Positions 40,060 through 49,133 are shown, counted from the stretch's first letter. The stretch is DNA of 64,000 nucleotides from Ornithinicoccus sp045032955 (GCF_045032955.1 NZ_JBJFZU010000002.1:434001-498000); one strand, 5' to 3'. A program made the numbers and translations. Notes: generated by a model from the sequence alone, not told the origin.

Positions 40060-41375
40060 CAGCCCTCCCGCTGGTCCACGATCCGACGGGCCTTGCCCAC
40101 CGACCGCTCCACCCCGCCCTCGGCCAGCACCACGACCTGCGCGGTGGTGCCGATGGTGGCCTTCACCCGGTGCGCCAGCTCGGCGGCGAGCCGTTCCCGG
40201 TCGTCGCCGGCCAGCCCCGGCGTCCCCTCGACGTTGATCGTCAGCTGGTCCATCCGCCCCGGTCGGGTGAGGACGCACTGGAAGTGCGGGGCCAGCCCGG
40301 GCAGCGCCAGCACCAGCTCCTCGATCTGGGTGGGGAAGACGTTGACCCCCCGCACGATCATCAGGTCGTCGCTGCGCCCGGTGATCTTGGCGAGCCGGCG
40401 CATACCCGGTCGTGCCGTGCCGGGCAGGAGTCGGGTGAGGTCGCGGGTGCGGTAGCGCAGCACCGGCATCGCCTCCCGGGTGAGCGCGGTGAGGACGAGC
40501 TCGCCCTCCTGACCGTCCGGGACCGCCTCCTCGGTGATCGGGTCGATGATCTCCGGGTAGAAGTGGTCCTCCCAGAGCGTCAGACCGTCCTTGGTCTCCA
40601 CGCACTCCTGGGCCACACCTGGCCCCATCATCTCGGAGAGCCCGAAGATGTCGGTCGCATGGATCCCCGTGGTCGACTCGATCTCGGCGCGCATCGCCTC
40701 GGTCCACGGCTCGGCGCCGAAGACCCCGATCTCCAACGACGTGTCGGCCGGGTCGATGCCCCGCTCGACGAGGTGGTCGACCAGGGACAGGAAGTAGGAG
40801 GGCGTCACCATGATGGCACGCGGCCCGAAGTCCTGGATGAGCTGGATCTGCTTCTCGGTCTGCCCGCCGCTCATCGGGACGACGGTGCAGCCGAGCCGTT
40901 CCGCGCCGTAGTGCGCGCCGAGCCCGCCGGTGAACAGGCCGTAGCCGTACGCCACGTGCACCAGGTCCCCGGGCCGGACCCCGGCGCCGCGCAGGGAGCG
41001 GGCCACCAGGTTCGCCCAGGTGTCGATGTCACCGGCGGTGTACCCGACCACGGTCGGGCGACCGGTCGTGCCGGAGCTGGCGTGCACCCTGACGCACTGC
41101 TCTCGTGGGACCGCGAACATCCCGAACGGGTAGTTCGCCCGCAGGTCTGCCTTGGTCGTCAGCGGCAGCAGCCGGATGTCGTCCAGGCTGCGCACGTCCT
41201 CCGGGTGCACCCCCAGCCCGTCCAGCCGGCGGCGGTAGTGCCCGACCCCGTCGTAGGCACGGCGCACGCAGTCGCGCAGGCGGCTGAGCTGGGTCGCTCG
41301 CAGCTCGTCGACCGACCACCTCTCGGCGTCGTCGAACAGGTCCGGTCGCGGGGTGATCTCGGGCAGCGGCGCCAT
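40059..41375 (-). CDS. paaK: phenylacetate-CoA ligase
   Basis: 438 aa adenylate-forming enzyme that makes phenylacetyl-CoA from phenylacetate, ATP and CoA. AMP-binding motif VHASSGTTGRPTVVGYT near residue 93, GAEPW near residue 220, the DIFGLSEMMGPGVAQEC block near 243 and YRTRDLTRLLPGT near 326 are all diagnostic of PaaK. Full length (about 430-440 usual). It is last in transcription order after paaH and paaI on the minus strand, separated by 72 bp, and array C follows directly. Confidence 0.93.
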   Translation of the reverse strand: MAPLPEITPRPDLFDDAERWSVDELRATQLSRLRDCVRRAYDGVGHYRRRLDGLGVHPEDVRSLDDIRLLPLTTKADLRANYPFGMFAVPREQCVRVHASSGTTGRPTVVGYTAGDIDTWANLVARSLRGAGVRPGDLVHVAYGYGLFTGGLGAHYGAERLGCTVVPMSGGQTEKQIQLIQDFGPRAIMVTPSYFLSLVDHLVERGIDPADTSLEIGVFGAEPWTEAMRAEIESTTGIHATDIFGLSEMMGPGVAQECVETKDGLTLWEDHFYPEIIDPITEEAVPDGQEGELVLTALTREAMPVLRYRTRDLTRLLPGTARPGMRRLAKITGRSDDLMIVRGVNVFPTQIEELVLALPGLAPHFQCVLTRPGRMDQLTINVEGTPGLAGDDRERLAAELAHRVKATIGTTAQVVVLAEGGVERSVGKARRIVDQREG

Positions 41376-41447
41376 GCCGAGAGGGTATGCCGCCTGCCGG
41401 GGGCTGTCAGCCGCTCACCCGGGCACTGGTGCCGGGCACGGCCCCGC

Positions 41448-41900
41448 TCAGGGGCGCAGCGCGCGGCTGCGCCCACGGAACTCGGCCACCACCGCGTTGT
41501 CGGTGGTGCGGCATAGCGTCACGTCCGTGATGCCGCTGCGGCCGTAGGTCACGCGCTCGCGGGCGGTGGCGACGATGACGTCGCCGAGGTTGCAGGGGAG
41601 GAGGAAGGTGATGTCACAGCTGGCCGCGACCGTGAGCCGCCCGGCGGCGTTGCAGGCCAGCGCGAAGGTGGAGTCGGCCAGGGTGAAGAGGAAGCCGCCA
41701 TGGGCGATGTCGTGGCCGTTGACCATGGTGGCGGCGATCGTCATCCGCGTGCTGGCGTGCCCGAGCGGCTGGCCGTCGGTGTCCTCGACGTCGACGTCGA
41801 GCAGCTCGATGCCGAGCGCGGCGGAGGCGCGGTCCTGGTCCCACATCCGGCGGACGTGGCTCAGGTCGGCGCCTGCGTCGGCACCCGTGTCGGCGCTCAC
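41448..41900 (-). CDS. paaI: hydroxyphenylacetyl-CoA thioesterase
   Basis: 150 aa hot-dog fold protein. HVRRMWDQDRASAALGIEL opens the domain, and MVNGHDIAHGGFLFTLADSTFALACN near residue 70 holds the catalytic Asn/Asp/His-Gly region of PaaI. It hydrolyses stalled ring-hydroxylated CoA esters and so frees CoA during phenylacetate breakdown. GTG 41900 overlaps the paaH stop (GTGA). Family length is about 140-150. The Ala/Gly/Asp-rich first 13 residues look like a flexible lead. Confidence 0.88.
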   Translation of the reverse strand: MSADTGADAGADLSHVRRMWDQDRASAALGIELLDVDVEDTDGQPLGHASTRMTIAATMVNGHDIAHGGFLFTLADSTFALACNAAGRLTVAASCDITFLLPCNLGDVIVATARERVTYGRSGITDVTLCRTTDNAVVAEFRGRSRALRP

Positions 41901-43174
41901 AGCGCGGCGCTGGGGCGGTACCGGCCCCCGGGGTAGAGGTGCGCGAGCTCCTCCAGCCGGCCCCGCACGGTGTCCGCGCCCAGCTCGGCGAGCCACTCGA
42001 AGGGCCCCTTCGGGTAGTTGGTGCCCAGCCGCATGGCGGTGTCGACGTCCTCGGCGCTCGCCTCGCCCCGGTGGACCAGGTCGACGCCCTCGTTGACGAG
42101 CATCGCGATGGTGCGTGCCACCGGGTCGGTCCGCAGCGGCCCGCCGACGAGCTCCCGGACCCGCGCCTCGTCCGGCGTCGCGTCGAGTGCGATGCCGTCG
42201 GCATACCGGAAGACGCCGCGACCTGACTTGCGGCCCAGCCGCCCGGCGGTGACCAGGTCCTGCTGCCAGGGCGTGGGTGCGTACCGGGGGTCCTGGTCGG
42301 TCTGCCGCCAGACCGACTCGCCGACGGCAAGGTTGACGTCCTGACCGATCAGGTCGGTCAGCTCGAAGGGACCCATCCGGAAGCCCGCACCGCGCAGCGC
42401 CGCGTCCACGGTGGCCGGGTCGGCCAGCCCTTCGGCGACCATCCGCTGGGCCTCACCGTAGAAGGGGCGCGCCACCCGGTTGACGATGAACCCCGGCGTG
42501 GAGGAGCACCGCACGGGTGCCTTGCCCCAGCGCCGCACCAGGTCGGCGGCGGCCTCCAGGACGGCGGTCTCGGACTGCTGCCCGCCGACCACCTCGACGA
42601 GCTTCATCACCGGGGGCGGGTTGAAGAAGTGCAGCCCGATGAGACGCCCCGGGTGGGCGAGGACGGGGGAGCGGCCGCCGTGCAGCGCGGCGTCGTGCCC
42701 GGTCGTCGCGGCCCCGGCGATGTCGTCGATCGAGAGCGAGGAGGTGTTCGTGGCGAGGACCGTGTCGGGCCGCTGCCCGCTCTCCAGCTGACGGAAGATG
42801 GCCCGCTTCACGTCCAGGTGCTCGACGACGGCCTCGACGACCAGCGGCACGGGTGGGAGGCCGGCGAGGTCGGACGTGGTCAGCGGGCTGATCCGCGCCA
42901 GCGTCGCCTCTGCGTCCTGTGCGCTGAGGCGCCCCTTGGCCACCAGCTTCTCCAGGGTGCTCCCCAGGCGTTGGTGGGCGGCCTCCGCCGCCCCCGGCTG
43001 CGCATCGACGAGCGTCACCGGGTGGCCTGCCCGAGCGGCGACCTGGGCGATGCCGCTGCCCATCGCGCCTGCCCCGATCACGGTCACCGGGGTCCGGGTC
43101 GGGTCGTCGGCCAGCAGGCTGCCGGACGGCAGGTCGGCGGCGCGCGGGTGCTGGTCGGGGTCGGTGTCGATCAC
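41897..43174 (-). CDS. paaH: 3-hydroxyacyl-CoA dehydrogenase of phenylacetate degradation
   Basis: 425 aa. NAD-binding motif VTVIGAGAMGSGIAQVAARAG at residues 30-50, then NTSSLSIDDIA near 145 and IGLHFFNPPPVMKLVEVV near 176 with the catalytic His, and TPGFIVNRVARPFYGEA near 225. Two C-terminal 3HCDH domains follow (about 205-300 and 335-420). It oxidises 3-hydroxyadipyl-CoA to 3-oxoadipyl-CoA late in the pathway. It starts the minus-strand paaH-paaI-paaK run, divergent from paaN. Somewhat shorter than many PaaH proteins (about 480-500 aa). Confidence 0.85.
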   Translation of the reverse strand: MIDTDPDQHPRAADLPSGSLLADDPTRTPVTVIGAGAMGSGIAQVAARAGHPVTLVDAQPGAAEAAHQRLGSTLEKLVAKGRLSAQDAEATLARISPLTTSDLAGLPPVPLVVEAVVEHLDVKRAIFRQLESGQRPDTVLATNTSSLSIDDIAGAATTGHDAALHGGRSPVLAHPGRLIGLHFFNPPPVMKLVEVVGGQQSETAVLEAAADLVRRWGKAPVRCSSTPGFIVNRVARPFYGEAQRMVAEGLADPATVDAALRGAGFRMGPFELTDLIGQDVNLAVGESVWRQTDQDPRYAPTPWQQDLVTAGRLGRKSGRGVFRYADGIALDATPDEARVRELVGGPLRTDPVARTIAMLVNEGVDLVHRGEASAEDVDTAMRLGTNYPKGPFEWLAELGADTVRGRLEELAHLYPGGRYRPSAAL

Positions 43175-43242
43175 CCCGCCATGGTGCCAGGAGCCCGGCT
43201 ATGTGGGGCCACGGTGCGACCTGGGTACAGCCGAGCACGTCC

Positions 43243-43278
43243 GGGTCCGGCGCTGGGTCCGGCGCTGGGTCCGGCGCG
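43243..43278. repeat. 12-bp tandem repeat upstream of paaN
   Basis: Three copies of GGGTCCGGCGCT (last base of copy 3 differs) lie 41-76 bp before the paaN start in the paaH-paaN divergent gap. It may be a simple slippage repeat or a regulatory element; nothing in the sequence decides. Confidence 0.7.
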
Positions 43279-43318
43279 GGGTTCGGTGTGCACGGCAGGC
43301 GTGGTTAGTCTGAGCGGC

Positions 43319-45028
43319 ATGGCTGAGACGGCGACGACGCACGAGGCACACCCACTCCTGGAGACCCACCGCGAGCTGCTGGAGGAGGCCACCCGGGCCC
43401 TGCGCGAGCGCAGCTACTACAGCCGCTACCCCGAGTCGCCGAGCCCGCGCGTCTACGGCGAGAACGCACCGCAGGACGGGCAGCTGGCCCACGAGTCCGC
43501 GCTCAACTCCGACTTCGCCGGGCTGGCCGACCAGCCGGGCACCGGCCGCAGCGTCGGCTCGGAGAAGAGCCCGTACGGCCCCACCCTCGGGGTCCGCTAC
43601 CCCGAGCTGGACGTCGATGCCGCGATGACCACCGCCCGTGCGGCGATCCCCGCCTGGCGCGACGCGGGCGCCGAGGTCCGGGCGGCCGTCAGTGCCGAGA
43701 TCGTCGAGCGCATCAACGCGCGCTCGCACGAGATGGCGCACGCGGTGATGCACACCAGCGGGCAGCCCTTCGTCATGTCCTTCCAGGCCGGCGGGCCGCA
43801 CGCGCAGGACCGCGCGTTGGAGGCGATCGTCGTCGCGCTCGAGGAGCAGCGCCGGGTCCCGGCCTCGGTGACCTGGGAGAAGCCGGCCAAGGGTGACCCG
43901 ATCCGCATGCAGAAGGACTACCGGCTGGTGCCGCGCGGGGTGGCGCTGGTGATCGGCTGCAACACCTTCCCCACCTGGAACGCCTACCCGGGCATCTTCG
44001 CCTCGCTCGCCACCGGCAACGCGGTCGTCATCAAGCCGCACCCGCGGGCCGTGCTGCCGCTGGCGATCACCGCGCAGGTCGCCCGCGAGACCCTGGCCGA
44101 GGCCGGCTTCGACCCGGCCCTGGTCCAGGTGGCAGCCGAGGACGACGGCGGGACACTGGCCAAGGACCTCGCCCTGCACCCGGCCGTGAAGATCATCGAC
44201 TACACCGGCGGCCCCGGCTTCGGCCACTGGCTGGAGACCGAGGCGGCGGGCGCCGGCAAGCTCGTCTACACCGAGAAGGCCGGACTCAACACCGTCGTCG
44301 TCGACTCGACCGACGACCTGCGCGGGATGCTCGGCAACCTCGCGTTCTCGTTCTCGCTCTACTCCGGCCAGATGTGCACCGCCCCGCAGAACGTCTACGT
44401 CCCGGCGACCGTCGTGACCGACGAGGGGGATCTCAGCGCAGAGGACTTCGCGGACCGCCTCGGGCAGGCGATCAGCCGGTTCACCGCCGACGACGCGAAG
44501 GCGGTCGAGATCCTCGGCGCCACCGTCAACGACGACGTGCGCAGCCGCGCCACCGACGTCCCCGCCCTCGCCCAGCGGCTCGGTGGCCGGGTCGTCCTCG
44601 ACTCCCGCCCGGTCGCGCACCCCAGCTATCCCGACGCCGTGGTCCGCACCCCCGCCCTGATCGGGGTCGACGCCGCCGCGGAGGCGGCATACACCCAAGA
44701 GTGCTTCGGCCCGGTCGCGTTCGTGGTGCACACCACGGACACGGCCCAGTCGCTGGAGCGGTTCGCGCGGACCGTCGCCGAGCACGGTGGGATGACCGCC
44801 GCCGTCTACTCGACCGACGAGCAGGTGCTCGAGGACGCCCGGGACGCCGCGGCCGAGGCCGGGGTGGCGCTCTCGGAGAACCTCACCGGGACGATCTTCG
44901 TGAACCAGACGGCGGCCTTCTCCGACCTGCACGGCACCGGCGCCAACCCGGCCGCCAACGCTGCCTACTCCGACGCGGCCTTCGTGGCGAACCGGTTCCG
45001 CGTCATCACCAGCCGCCGGCACGTCTGA
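43319..45028 (+). CDS. paaN: phenylacetate degradation aldehyde dehydrogenase-like protein PaaN
   Basis: 569 aa. Aldehyde dehydrogenase fold without a MaoC hydratase domain: VIGCNTFPTWNAYPGIFASLATGNAVVIKPHP near residue 215-246 is the cofactor region; SLYSGQMCTAPQNVYVP near residue 346 holds the catalytic Cys; QECFGPVAFVV near 460 closes the site. This long PaaN form handles the ring-opened aldehyde of the pathway in actinobacteria. ATG 43319; divergent from paaH with a 144-bp gap holding the 12-bp repeats. The ring epoxidase genes paaABCDE and the isomerase paaG are not in the window. Confidence 0.88.
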   Translation: MAETATTHEAHPLLETHRELLEEATRALRERSYYSRYPESPSPRVYGENAPQDGQLAHESALNSDFAGLADQPGTGRSVGSEKSPYGPTLGVRYPELDVDAAMTTARAAIPAWRDAGAEVRAAVSAEIVERINARSHEMAHAVMHTSGQPFVMSFQAGGPHAQDRALEAIVVALEEQRRVPASVTWEKPAKGDPIRMQKDYRLVPRGVALVIGCNTFPTWNAYPGIFASLATGNAVVIKPHPRAVLPLAITAQVARETLAEAGFDPALVQVAAEDDGGTLAKDLALHPAVKIIDYTGGPGFGHWLETEAAGAGKLVYTEKAGLNTVVVDSTDDLRGMLGNLAFSFSLYSGQMCTAPQNVYVPATVVTDEGDLSAEDFADRLGQAISRFTADDAKAVEILGATVNDDVRSRATDVPALAQRLGGRVVLDSRPVAHPSYPDAVVRTPALIGVDAAAEAAYTQECFGPVAFVVHTTDTAQSLERFARTVAEHGGMTAAVYSTDEQVLEDARDAAAEAGVALSENLTGTIFVNQTAAFSDLHGTGANPAANAAYSDAAFVANRFRVITSRRHV

Positions 45029-45036
45029 GCTCGGGT

Positions 45037-45873
45037 ATGCCCTCCCCACCGGCATTCCCCGATTCCCCGGACGTCGAACCCGGGCGGCCCCGGCTCCGCT
45101 CGGAGCGGGACGGGGTCGTCTCGTTGACCGGCCTGGACACGTTGCCGCCGGACCTGGACGCTGCCGCGGCGGTGGTGAGCAGCCTGCTCGAGCGGGCCTT
45201 CGGCGAGGGCCAGCACCGGGTCGAGGCGGAGATCCGGGTGGACGACGCGGCCACCCGCCGGGCCCTGCAGCGGGCCGGGCTGCGGCCGGAGGGGACGGCG
45301 CGCGGCCGGCGGCTGGGGAGCGGCGGCATACCCGTCGACGTGCTGCGCCTGGCCCGGCTGGCGACCGACCCGGCACCCGGCGACCCGGGTGCCTTCCTCG
45401 GGATGCTCAACGCCACGCTGCCACGCAAGCGGGTGATCGCCCAGGGTGTCATCACCGACGACGAGGGTCGGTTGCTGCTCTGCGAGCTGACCTACAAGGA
45501 CCACTGGGACCTGCCCGGCGGGGTGGTCGACCCCGAGGAGTCCCCGGCCCAGACCCTGGCGCGCGAGCTGCGGGAGGAGCTGGGCGTGGACCTGGAGGTG
45601 GGTGACCTACTGGCCGTCAACTGGCTGCCGGTCTACCGGCAGTGGGAGGACGCGATGCTGCTCGTCTTCGACGTCGGCCGGCACCCGGACCTCGCCGACC
45701 GCGCCCAGCTGCAGCCGACCGAGCTGCGCGGGCTGCACTGGGTCGCCGCCGACGACGTGGACGCGCACGTCGCGCCCTACGTCGCCCGGATGGTCAGGTC
45801 GCTCCAGCACCGCGAGCCGGGTGGCACGGTCGTCCTGGAGGACGGCTCACCCCGGCACGACGAGACGCTCTGA
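45037..45873 (+). CDS. Nudix hydrolase fused to a partial GNAT-like domain
   Basis: 278 aa. The Nudix box GGVVDPEESPAQTLARELREELGVD lies at about residues 168-192 and binds Mg2+ for cleavage of a nucleoside-diphosphate-X substrate. The first 110 residues resemble the second half of a GNAT acetyltransferase (VEAEIRVDDAATRRALQRAGLRPEGTARGRR) without its acetyl-CoA motif, so this part is unlikely to be catalytic. ATG 45037 lies in GGTATGCC. The last residues (PRHDETL) are encoded by the first unit of tandem array F, so the repeat has replaced the original C-terminus. Confidence 0.8.
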   Translation: MPSPPAFPDSPDVEPGRPRLRSERDGVVSLTGLDTLPPDLDAAAAVVSSLLERAFGEGQHRVEAEIRVDDAATRRALQRAGLRPEGTARGRRLGSGGIPVDVLRLARLATDPAPGDPGAFLGMLNATLPRKRVIAQGVITDDEGRLLLCELTYKDHWDLPGGVVDPEESPAQTLARELREELGVDLEVGDLLAVNWLPVYRQWEDAMLLVFDVGRHPDLADRAQLQPTELRGLHWVAADDVDAHVAPYVARMVRSLQHREPGGTVVLEDGSPRHDETL

Positions 45874-45917
45874 CCGGCACGACGAGACGCTCGGTCGGGC
45901 AAGTGGAGACGCCCGGT
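45852..45917 (+). repeat. tandem array F (22-bp units), overlapping the end of the Nudix gene
   Basis: Units start at about 45852, 45874 and 45896 with a partial fourth. The first two share CCGGCACGACGAGACGCTC; the next has CAAGTGGAGACG as filler. Cores are GCTCTGACCGG, GCTCGGTCGGG and GCCCGGTCGGG, so decay of the core is visible from 3' to 5'. The Nudix stop codon (45871-45873) lies inside unit 1. Confidence 0.8.
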
Positions 45918-45928
45918 CGGGGTGAGGG

Positions 45929-46651
45929 TCAGGCCTGGGGGAGCGGGGTCGCCAGGGCGGCGTCGAGGGCGATGGTGATCATGTCCGCGAAGGTCTGCTC
46001 GCGCTCGGTCGCGGTCGTCTCCTCGCCGGTGACGATGTGGTCGGAGACGGTGCACACGGCCAGCGCCTGCCGGCCGTGCTGGGCGGCCAGGGTGTAGATC
46101 TCCGCGGCTTCCATCTCGACGGCGACGACGCCGTACTCGACGACCTTGGCGGTCAGCTCGGGCCGGGAGTGGTAGAAGCTGTCCGAGGAGAAGACGGTCC
46201 CCACCAGGTGCGGTGCACCGGCGGACTCGGCCGCGGTGACGGCCGCCCGCAGCAGCCCGAAGTCGGCGGTCGCCGGGTAGTGGTAGCCCTGGAACCGGAG
46301 GCTGTTCATCGAGGAGTCGGTGGCGGCGGCCTGCGCGATGACCACGTCGCGCACCTTCAGCCGCTCGGTGAGCGCCCCGCAGGAGCCGACCCGGACGAGC
46401 TGCTGCACGTCGTACGACGCGATCAGCTCGTTGACGTAGATCGAGGCGGACGGCTGGCCCATCCCGGTGCCCTGCACGGAGACCCGCTCACCGCGGTAGG
46501 TGCCGGTGAAGCCGAGCATCCCGCGGACCTCGGAGTAGCACTGCGCGTCCTCCAGGAAGTTCTCGGCGATCCAGCGGGCCCGCAGCGGGTCGCCGGGCAG
46601 CAGGACACGGGGGGCGATCTGACCGGGCTCGGCCGCGATGTGGGTGCTCAT
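45929..46651 (-). CDS. deoD: purine-nucleoside phosphorylase, DeoD type
   Basis: 240 aa. Splits purine (deoxy)nucleosides with phosphate in the salvage pathway. VLLPGDPLRARWIAENFL near residue 18, GTGMGQPSASIYVNELI near 61 and VRVGSCGAL near 86 are the hexameric DeoD signatures, and SDSFYHSRP with VAVEMEAAEIY near 177 forms the nucleoside site (Glu-Met-Glu). ATG 46651 chosen because the protein then opens with the normal STHIAAEPGQIAPRVLLPGDP. Convergent with the Nudix gene through array F. Confidence 0.93.
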   Translation of the reverse strand: MSTHIAAEPGQIAPRVLLPGDPLRARWIAENFLEDAQCYSEVRGMLGFTGTYRGERVSVQGTGMGQPSASIYVNELIASYDVQQLVRVGSCGALTERLKVRDVVIAQAAATDSSMNSLRFQGYHYPATADFGLLRAAVTAAESAGAPHLVGTVFSSDSFYHSRPELTAKVVEYGVVAVEMEAAEIYTLAAQHGRQALAVCTVSDHIVTGEETTATEREQTFADMITIALDAALATPLPQA

Positions 46652-46785
46652 CCGCACCAGTATGCCGCGCAGGTCCAACCGCCCGCCGCGCCCCCGACGA
46701 CCCACCCGGTGGGGCCTGCCCGGCGTGTCTCATGGTTCTCTCCTCCGGAGGTGGTCGACTGCAGTGCGAGGACGAGGAGGTCACC

Positions 46786-47832
46786 ATGTCGGCACCGGAG
46801 CCGCAGGACCGGACCGTGCGCGCGCTCACGCTCGTCCAGGAGGCGGAGCAGGCCTCGCCCGCCCTGCCGGTCGCCCGTCGTGACACGTGGTTCGTCTCCA
46901 CCGGGAATGCCGCCCGGCGCCCGGGTATGCCGCCTGCCGCGGCGTCGCTCTACACGTCCGCCCTGCGGGGGTCCTGGGTCGGACTCCCGGTGCGATCGCA
47001 CCGGGCCAGGGTCGCCGCCGACGCCGTCCTGCTGGCGAAGATCAGCCCGGCGCAGGGCATCAAGCTGCGCGCCGCCTACGCACGCCGGGGCCTCAGCCTG
47101 GCCGTCCAGCCCCGGGCCGCGGCGCGTCGGATCGACAACGCCGTGCGTGCCCACGAGGTGGTGGCCGCCGTCGACCCCACCCTGATGCCCGCCCTGCGGG
47201 ACCATGGGCGGCTGCCGGGTGGGGCGGCATACCTGGTGGAGGACTGGACCCAGGGGGTCCCGCTGCCCGGGACCCGCACCGTGCACCTGGCCGCGCCCGA
47301 GCTGCTCGAGCGGCTCGGCGCCGTGCACCGGAGCTTCGGCATCACCGAGGTCGCCCTGGGTGAGCACTGGGGGGAGACGTTCGCGGAGCGGTGGACGGAC
47401 ACCGGGGCCACCGGCATCGTGCCGGAGTCCGCGCACGCCCGGGTCGCGGACCTGCTGCAGGACCCCACCAGGACGCTCGCCCGGTCCTGGTGCCACGGGG
47501 ACCTGGTCATGTCCAACATGCTGCGGGTGGGGGACCGGCACACCCTCGTGGACTGGGAGCACTCCGGGCCGGCGCCGGTGATGAGCGACGTCGTCAAGCT
47601 GCACCTGTACTCGGTCGAGCCGGAGCGGACGGTGCGGGACGTGCTGGCGGTCTGGGCAGACCTGCCCGGCGGGTTCACCCCCGCCGAGCAGCTCGTGCTC
47701 TCGCACGCCCGGTCGATCAGCGCGTACCCGACCCGGCGGGTCGTGACCGAGGCGCAGGGCCGCGGCCAGATCTACGAGCGCCAGGTGCGGCGCCAGGTCG
47801 AGCGGTTGCAGCAGGTGCTCGACCTGAGCTGA
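46786..47832 (+). CDS. phosphotransferase (APH/choline-kinase fold)
   Basis: 348 aa, predicted cytoplasmic. The catalytic motif SWCHGDLVMSNML near residue 234 (HGDxxxxN) and the metal-binding LVDWEHSG near residue 253 belong to the APH family of small-molecule kinases. Residues 35-120 form a basic N-lobe without a clear glycine-rich loop. The substrate could be an aminoglycoside, choline or sugar; nothing decides. GAGGAGG lies 5-10 nt before ATG 46786. Monocistronic, 27 bp before the next gene on the same strand. Confidence 0.75.
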   Translation: MSAPEPQDRTVRALTLVQEAEQASPALPVARRDTWFVSTGNAARRPGMPPAAASLYTSALRGSWVGLPVRSHRARVAADAVLLAKISPAQGIKLRAAYARRGLSLAVQPRAAARRIDNAVRAHEVVAAVDPTLMPALRDHGRLPGGAAYLVEDWTQGVPLPGTRTVHLAAPELLERLGAVHRSFGITEVALGEHWGETFAERWTDTGATGIVPESAHARVADLLQDPTRTLARSWCHGDLVMSNMLRVGDRHTLVDWEHSGPAPVMSDVVKLHLYSVEPERTVRDVLAVWADLPGGFTPAEQLVLSHARSISAYPTRRVVTEAQGRGQIYERQVRRQVERLQQVLDLS

Positions 47833-47858
47833 GCACCCTGCCCGGGTACCGTCGAGGG

Positions 47859-49133
47859 ATGCGACGCTCCCGAGTCCTGCTGGCCACCGGCGCCGCCCTG
47901 GCCCTCGCCGCCTGCACGGGTGGGTCGGACCCCGACCCCGCGCAGGACCCCGCCGGCTCGTCCGCGTCAGCACCGGCTGCGGCCGACGAGGGCGCTGACG
48001 ACGAGGAGCCGGCCACGACGCCGCAGGCCCCCACCGACGACGCCGAGGACGCCACGACGCAGGACACGGGCGACACGCCGTCGGCAGCGGCCACGATCCC
48101 GGCCCTGGACGTGGAGGTGGTGATGGAGGGCCTCGACATCCCTTGGGACGTCCAGCCGCTGCCGGAGGGCATGGTGCTGGTCACCGAGCGCGGCGGACGG
48201 CTGCTGGCGCACGAGGACGGGCAGACCCGCGAGGTGGCCCTCGACATCCCGGACCTCTTCGTCGGCTCGGAGTCCGGGCTGATGGGGATGGCGCTCTCCC
48301 CGGACGTGGCCCAGGACGGCACGATCTACCTGTGCCACGCCACCGCCGAGGGCGGCGCCCCGGCGGACCTCCGGGTCACCCGCTGGGTGCTGGACGAGGA
48401 GGTGAGCACCGCCGAGATGGACGGGGTGGTGGTGGCCGACCTGCCGATCACCTCCGGCCGGCACGGGGGCTGCCGCCTGCTGCTGCACGAGGACGTCCTC
48501 TACGTCGGCACCGGGGACGCCGCCGACGAGGAGAACCCGCAGTCCCTGGACTCCCTCGGGGGCAAGGTGCTCGCCCTCGACCCCGACGGCGGCCCGGTCG
48601 CCGAGGCGCCCTTCGTCGACGGGGACCCGCGGATCCTCACCTACGGTCACCGCAACGTGCAGGGCCTGGCCGTGCAGCCCGGTAGCGGGGACGCCACCGT
48701 CTGGTCGGTCGAGCACGGCTCGGACCGTGACGACGAGGTGAACGTGCTGGAGCCCGGGGCCAACTACGGGTGGGACCCGGGTCCGGGCTACGACGAGTCC
48801 GTCCCGATGACCGACCTGGAGGCCTTCCCGGACGCGGTCGAGGCGGCCTGGAGCAGCGGTGAGCCGACCCACGCCACCAGCGGCGCGGTGTTCCTCGAGG
48901 GCGAGCAGTGGGGCGCCTGGGACGGCGGGCTCGCGGTCGCCGAGCTCCGCGGCACCGGGGTCACGGTCTTCACGGTCGACGGGGAGCAGGTCACCGACGA
49001 GCAGCGGATGGCGGAGCTGGACGGCAGCCACGGTCGGCTGCGTTCGCTCACCCTGGACGCCGACGGGGCCCTGTGGGTGACCACCTCGAACGGCGGCACC
49101 GACCAGGTCCTGAAGGTCACCCCCCAGGGGTGA
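47859..49133 (+). CDS. PQQ-dependent sugar dehydrogenase-like (GSDH) lipoprotein
   Basis: 424 aa. Twin-Arg-like basic start, hydrophobic core and lipobox LAAC near residue 19; then a long acidic, Thr/Ala/Glu-rich linker to about residue 75. The rest is a six-bladed beta-propeller of the glucose/sorbosone dehydrogenase type: GLDIPWDVQPLPEG, GLMGMALSPDVAQDG, SGRHGGCRLL (His at the PQQ site), TYGHRNVQGLAVQPG and EVNVLEPGANYGWD. It oxidises sugars outside the membrane if PQQ is available. Its 3' end overlaps the convergent glycosyltransferase gene by 17 bp. Confidence 0.85.
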   Translation: MRRSRVLLATGAALALAACTGGSDPDPAQDPAGSSASAPAAADEGADDEEPATTPQAPTDDAEDATTQDTGDTPSAAATIPALDVEVVMEGLDIPWDVQPLPEGMVLVTERGGRLLAHEDGQTREVALDIPDLFVGSESGLMGMALSPDVAQDGTIYLCHATAEGGAPADLRVTRWVLDEEVSTAEMDGVVVADLPITSGRHGGCRLLLHEDVLYVGTGDAADEENPQSLDSLGGKVLALDPDGGPVAEAPFVDGDPRILTYGHRNVQGLAVQPGSGDATVWSVEHGSDRDDEVNVLEPGANYGWDPGPGYDESVPMTDLEAFPDAVEAAWSSGEPTHATSGAVFLEGEQWGAWDGGLAVAELRGTGVTVFTVDGEQVTDEQRMAELDGSHGRLRSLTLDADGALWVTTSNGGTDQVLKVTPQG

